From SYFT01 sp964471115 (GTDB lineage: Bacteria > Acidobacteriota > Vicinamibacteria > Vicinamibacterales > SCN-69-37): a stretch of DNA of 64,000 bases. Below the pieces are notes generated by a model that worked only from the letters and a program-made list of their open reading frames with translations, made no database searches and was not told the DNA's origin. The DNA lies in NCBI GenBank assembly GCA_964471115.1, contig CAYYFE010000009.1, positions 35,026 to 99,025 on the forward strand, read 5' to 3'. Of the stretch, positions 61,553 through 64,000 are shown piece after piece; positions within the stretch are counted from its first letter, which is position 1; each line of letters begins with the position of its first letter. The translations under genes were made by a program, and so were the position numbers.

Positions 61553-63452
61553 CGCACTGGCCTGGGCTCTCATTCACTTCCTCTGGCAGGGCACACTGCT
61601 GGGCGTGGGCGCGCTGGTGCTGCTTCGCGCGGTGCGATCGCCGCAGGCGCGGTATGCCATCGGCGTGGCCACGCTGGCTGCCATGGTGCTGGCGGTGGGC
61701 ACGACCACGGCGTGGCTGGCCGCTCGCGAGGTGACACCTCCCGTCGTGACGCTGTCGTCAAGTCCTGTCGCGCCGATTGAAGCGCCGGTGGCCGGGGATG
61801 CGGATTCACCTGGCGTCTCAGGCACGCCGTCCGCCACGGCGGTCTCGCCAGGGTTCGTGGTGCCGACCACGTGGGTGCTGAGTCTGTGGGGACTGGGCGT
61901 GGTGCTGCTGTCCGCCCGGCTCATCGGCGGCTGGTCAGTCGCCCGTCGCCTCACGCGCGTGCACGTTGGTCCAGTGAGCGCGGCCGTCAGCGAGACGATG
62001 GAGGAGTTGTCGGGACGGTTGGGCCTGACGCGCGCGGTGCGCGTGTTGTCGTCGACGCGAGTCACTTCGCCGATGGTGGTGGGCTGGCTGGCGCCGGTGA
62101 TTCTGCTGCCGGCCGCGGCGTTGACGGGGCTGCCGGCCTCGCAAGTGGCCGCGCTGCTGGCACACGAGCTCGCGCATGTGCGCCGGCACGACTACTTGGT
62201 GAACCTGTTCCAGTCGGTGGTGGAGACGCTGCTGTTTTTCCACCCGGCGGTGTGGTGGGTGTCGCGCCAGGTGCGCGACGCGCGTGAGGAATGCTGCGAC
62301 GATCTCGTCGTGCAAGTGTGCGACCGGATGACGTACGTCTCCGCGCTCACCACACTTGCCGCGGCGAGGATCTCGGCGCCCGCCGTCGCCGCGTCAGGTG
62401 GAGCGCTCCGCGCGCGTGTGGAGCGGCTGCTGCGACCGTCCACGCCCTCACTTCCGGGCGCTGCGTGGCTTGCGGCGCTGCCAATCCTTCTGGTCATCGT
62501 GGCGGCGTTTCCTGTGGCCGGCACGCCGGAGGCTGTGGATCCGATCGTGGTGCCGGCGCCAACCGTCGACGCACCCACAACCGCCAACCGGCCTCCCGCG
62601 TTGGCACCGGACACCACGCCGCGCAACATCGCGCCCCGGTCCTTCGACGTGCCCCCGCCCATTCCCGCGGTGCTGGCCCTGGTCGATCTGGCGATCCCGG
62701 GCTTGAACGCCTGGCCGCTCGCTCAGGCGCCACCGCCACCTCCACCTCCACCTGTCGCCAAGGAGTTCGAGCCAAGTACCCGACGCGTCCGCGCCGGCGA
62801 CGTGGTCTCTCTGCGCTTCTTCAATCTCATGCCAGAGGATTCCGACATGTCACGCACCTACCGCGTCGGTGCTGACGGGACGATCCAGTTGAAGTACGGC
62901 GGCTCCCTTCGCTTGCAGGGCTTGACGATCACAGAGGCGCAAGGCGCGGTCCTGGGCACGCTCGTGCCGGCGTTCTATCAATCAGGGGTCGTCACGCTGC
63001 AGGTCGAGGTGGTGGGCGGGGATGTTGCGCTGCAACCGAACGACACCGGCGTCGTGGCCAGAGCCCCACAGCCACCGCCGCCTCCCGCCCCCAAGCCTGG
63101 CGACATCGTCGTGGTCAGCGTGCCCGTGGCGCCGCAGCTGTCCGGCGAGTGGGTGCTGCAGCCGGATGGATCGCTCCGGCGTCGAGGTCAAGAGCCTGCG
63201 CCACAACCGGAGCAGTTCTTCTACGTCACCGGTGAAGTCACCAAGCCAGGGAGAATCACCTGGAAGGAAGGCATGACGCTGTCCGAGGCCATCGCCCTGG
63301 CTGGCGGCATGACGCCGCGTGGCAAGTATGGGCATATCGAACGGCCGGTGTCAGAGCCGGGCGGCAAGATCACGATCAAGGTCCTGAAGCCGGAGACACC
63401 TATACTGCCAGGCGACCGGCTGATCATTGCTCGCAAGTGGTTCGGCGGCTAG
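61545..63452 (+). CDS. M56 (BlaR1-type) membrane peptidase fused to polysaccharide-export and SLBB domains
   Basis: 635 aa. Several N-terminal membrane helices and a gluzincin site HELAHVRRHDYLVN with the downstream glutamate in REECCDDL, as in BlaR1/MecR1. A helix near 310 precedes a Pro/Thr-rich periplasmic linker, then a Poly_export-like domain (about 410-490: RRVRAGDVVSLRFFN, YRVGADGTIQLKYGGSL) and an SLBB-like domain (about 560-630: FFYVTGEVTKPGRITWKEG, ALAGGMTPRGKY). BlaR1 has a penicillin-binding sensor at this end, so here the signal may be an extracellular polysaccharide. GTG start. Confidence 0.88.
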   Translation: MTDALAWALIHFLWQGTLLGVGALVLLRAVRSPQARYAIGVATLAAMVLAVGTTTAWLAAREVTPPVVTLSSSPVAPIEAPVAGDADSPGVSGTPSATAVSPGFVVPTTWVLSLWGLGVVLLSARLIGGWSVARRLTRVHVGPVSAAVSETMEELSGRLGLTRAVRVLSSTRVTSPMVVGWLAPVILLPAAALTGLPASQVAALLAHELAHVRRHDYLVNLFQSVVETLLFFHPAVWWVSRQVRDAREECCDDLVVQVCDRMTYVSALTTLAAARISAPAVAASGGALRARVERLLRPSTPSLPGAAWLAALPILLVIVAAFPVAGTPEAVDPIVVPAPTVDAPTTANRPPALAPDTTPRNIAPRSFDVPPPIPAVLALVDLAIPGLNAWPLAQAPPPPPPPPVAKEFEPSTRRVRAGDVVSLRFFNLMPEDSDMSRTYRVGADGTIQLKYGGSLRLQGLTITEAQGAVLGTLVPAFYQSGVVTLQVEVVGGDVALQPNDTGVVARAPQPPPPPAPKPGDIVVVSVPVAPQLSGEWVLQPDGSLRRRGQEPAPQPEQFFYVTGEVTKPGRITWKEGMTLSEAIALAGGMTPRGKYGHIERPVSEPGGKITIKVLKPETPILPGDRLIIARKWFGG

Positions 63453-63489
63453 CCCATCCACGAGGCCGGTTCGACCGTCTAAGGTGTCG

Positions 63490-64000
63490 ATGATCCGGTT
63501 CACCCTCTGTGTGGCGGCCCTGGCGGTCGCTGGTGTCGCGGCGCAGGTTCCAGTGCCGCCGGTGCCTGCGGGGCAGGCCAGGGATACCCAGGGACAGCCG
63601 CAGGCGCCGGCGACCGGCACGGCCCTGTTGGCCGGACGCGTGACGATGGCCGGGACCGGGCAGCCCGTCTATGGCGTGCGCGTGACCCTCTCGGGCGCCG
63701 AGATCCGCGGCACCCGTTCGGTCTTCACCGATGACGAGGGATTGTTTGCGTTTGCGGCGCTGCCGGCCGGCACCTATCAGGTGCGGGGCGTCCTCAACGG
63801 CCACATCGCCGGCACGTTCGGACAGAAGCAGCCGGGCAAACCCGGCACGTCCATCGTGCTGGCTGACGGCCAGCAGATGAAGGACGCGTCGTTCGAAATC
63901 GCCAAGGGCGGCGTCATCTCCGGTGCGGTCTACGACGAAAAAAGCCGGCCGTCGATTGGCACGCCCGTCCGCGTGATGCGCTGGATGATGGTCTCCGGCG
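63490..64000 (+). CDS. secreted carboxypeptidase-regulatory-like domain protein, 3' end outside the window
   Basis: 170 codons to the window edge. Signal peptide (TLCVAALAVAGVAAQ), a Gln/Pro-rich linker and two CarboxypepD_reg-like beta-sandwich units (LLAGRVTMAGTGQPVYGVRV; VISGAVYDEKSRPSIGTPV). Proteins of this kind are abundant in Acidobacteria and often end in a TonB-dependent or other secretion module that would lie beyond the edge. Confidence 0.85.
   Translation, partial: MIRFTLCVAALAVAGVAAQVPVPPVPAGQARDTQGQPQAPATGTALLAGRVTMAGTGQPVYGVRVTLSGAEIRGTRSVFTDDEGLFAFAALPAGTYQVRGVLNGHIAGTFGQKQPGKPGTSIVLADGQQMKDASFEIAKGGVISGAVYDEKSRPSIGTPVRVMRWMMVSG

Overview
The window is high-GC chromosomal DNA with bacterial gene organisation. 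The family content points to Acidobacteriota, probably the Vicinamibacteria group: three MacB/FtsX-type duplicated permeases (ADOP family), many secreted peptidases of the M14, S9, DUF885 and M56 types, a DUF4159 protein, and a carboxypeptidase-regulatory-like protein at the right edge. This placement is inferred from gene content; no rRNA is present. A run of ten Ns at 38305-38314 shows it is a draft or metagenome assembly.

Layout. 1-6.3 kb: an ADOP permease, three tandem paralogous lipoproteins, and a two-component system. 6.3-13.4 kb: tRNA-Ser, SRP RNA, the conserved dnaX-ybaB-recR block, small membrane and signalling genes, an OsmC protein and tRNA-Asn. 13.4-21.2 kb: an accessory region of lower GC. 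It begins at the 3' end of tRNA-Asn, contains two decayed IS481-type transposase remnants each preceded by a copied piece of the tRNA 3' end, and carries two cargo modules: an overlapping XRE regulator / Ser-Thr kinase / TPR protein / small beta-hairpin protein operon, and an SPFH (band 7) / ankyrin-like membrane pair. 21.2-38.3 kb: two more ADOP permeases, an MFS transporter, secreted proteins, an SDR, an AraC regulator and an M14 peptidase. 38.4-53.9 kb: polyphosphate kinase, TrkH/TrkA potassium uptake, secreted hydrolases, an AlkD-like protein, argG, PhoD, Ada and a fasciclin protein. 55.3-59.0 kb: a SAM-I riboswitch leading a methionine operon (homoserine dehydrogenase, ACT-less aspartokinase, cystathionine gamma-synthase-type enzyme). 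60.5-64 kb: a cyclophilin, a BlaI-type repressor with its operators, an M56 peptidase fused to polysaccharide-export/SLBB domains, and a partial secreted protein.

Genes are tightly packed, often with 4-nt ATGA/GTGA overlaps implying translational coupling. Intergenic spaces carry two dispersed repeat types: a roughly 30-bp REP-like palindrome (cgtagcgcggcc...ggccgcga, seven copies) and short tandem minisatellites with different 8-14 bp motifs, one pair of which lies inside dnaX.

The strongest candidate for an undescribed system is the XRE-kinase-TPR-hairpin operon at 14.4-17.9 kb. It has one promoter with a perfect palindrome over the -35 box, an apparently leaderless GTG start, and a 44-bp imperfect direct repeat of the tRNA-Asn 3' half on each side. 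Its function cannot be told from sequence alone; regulation, stress response or phage defence are all open.
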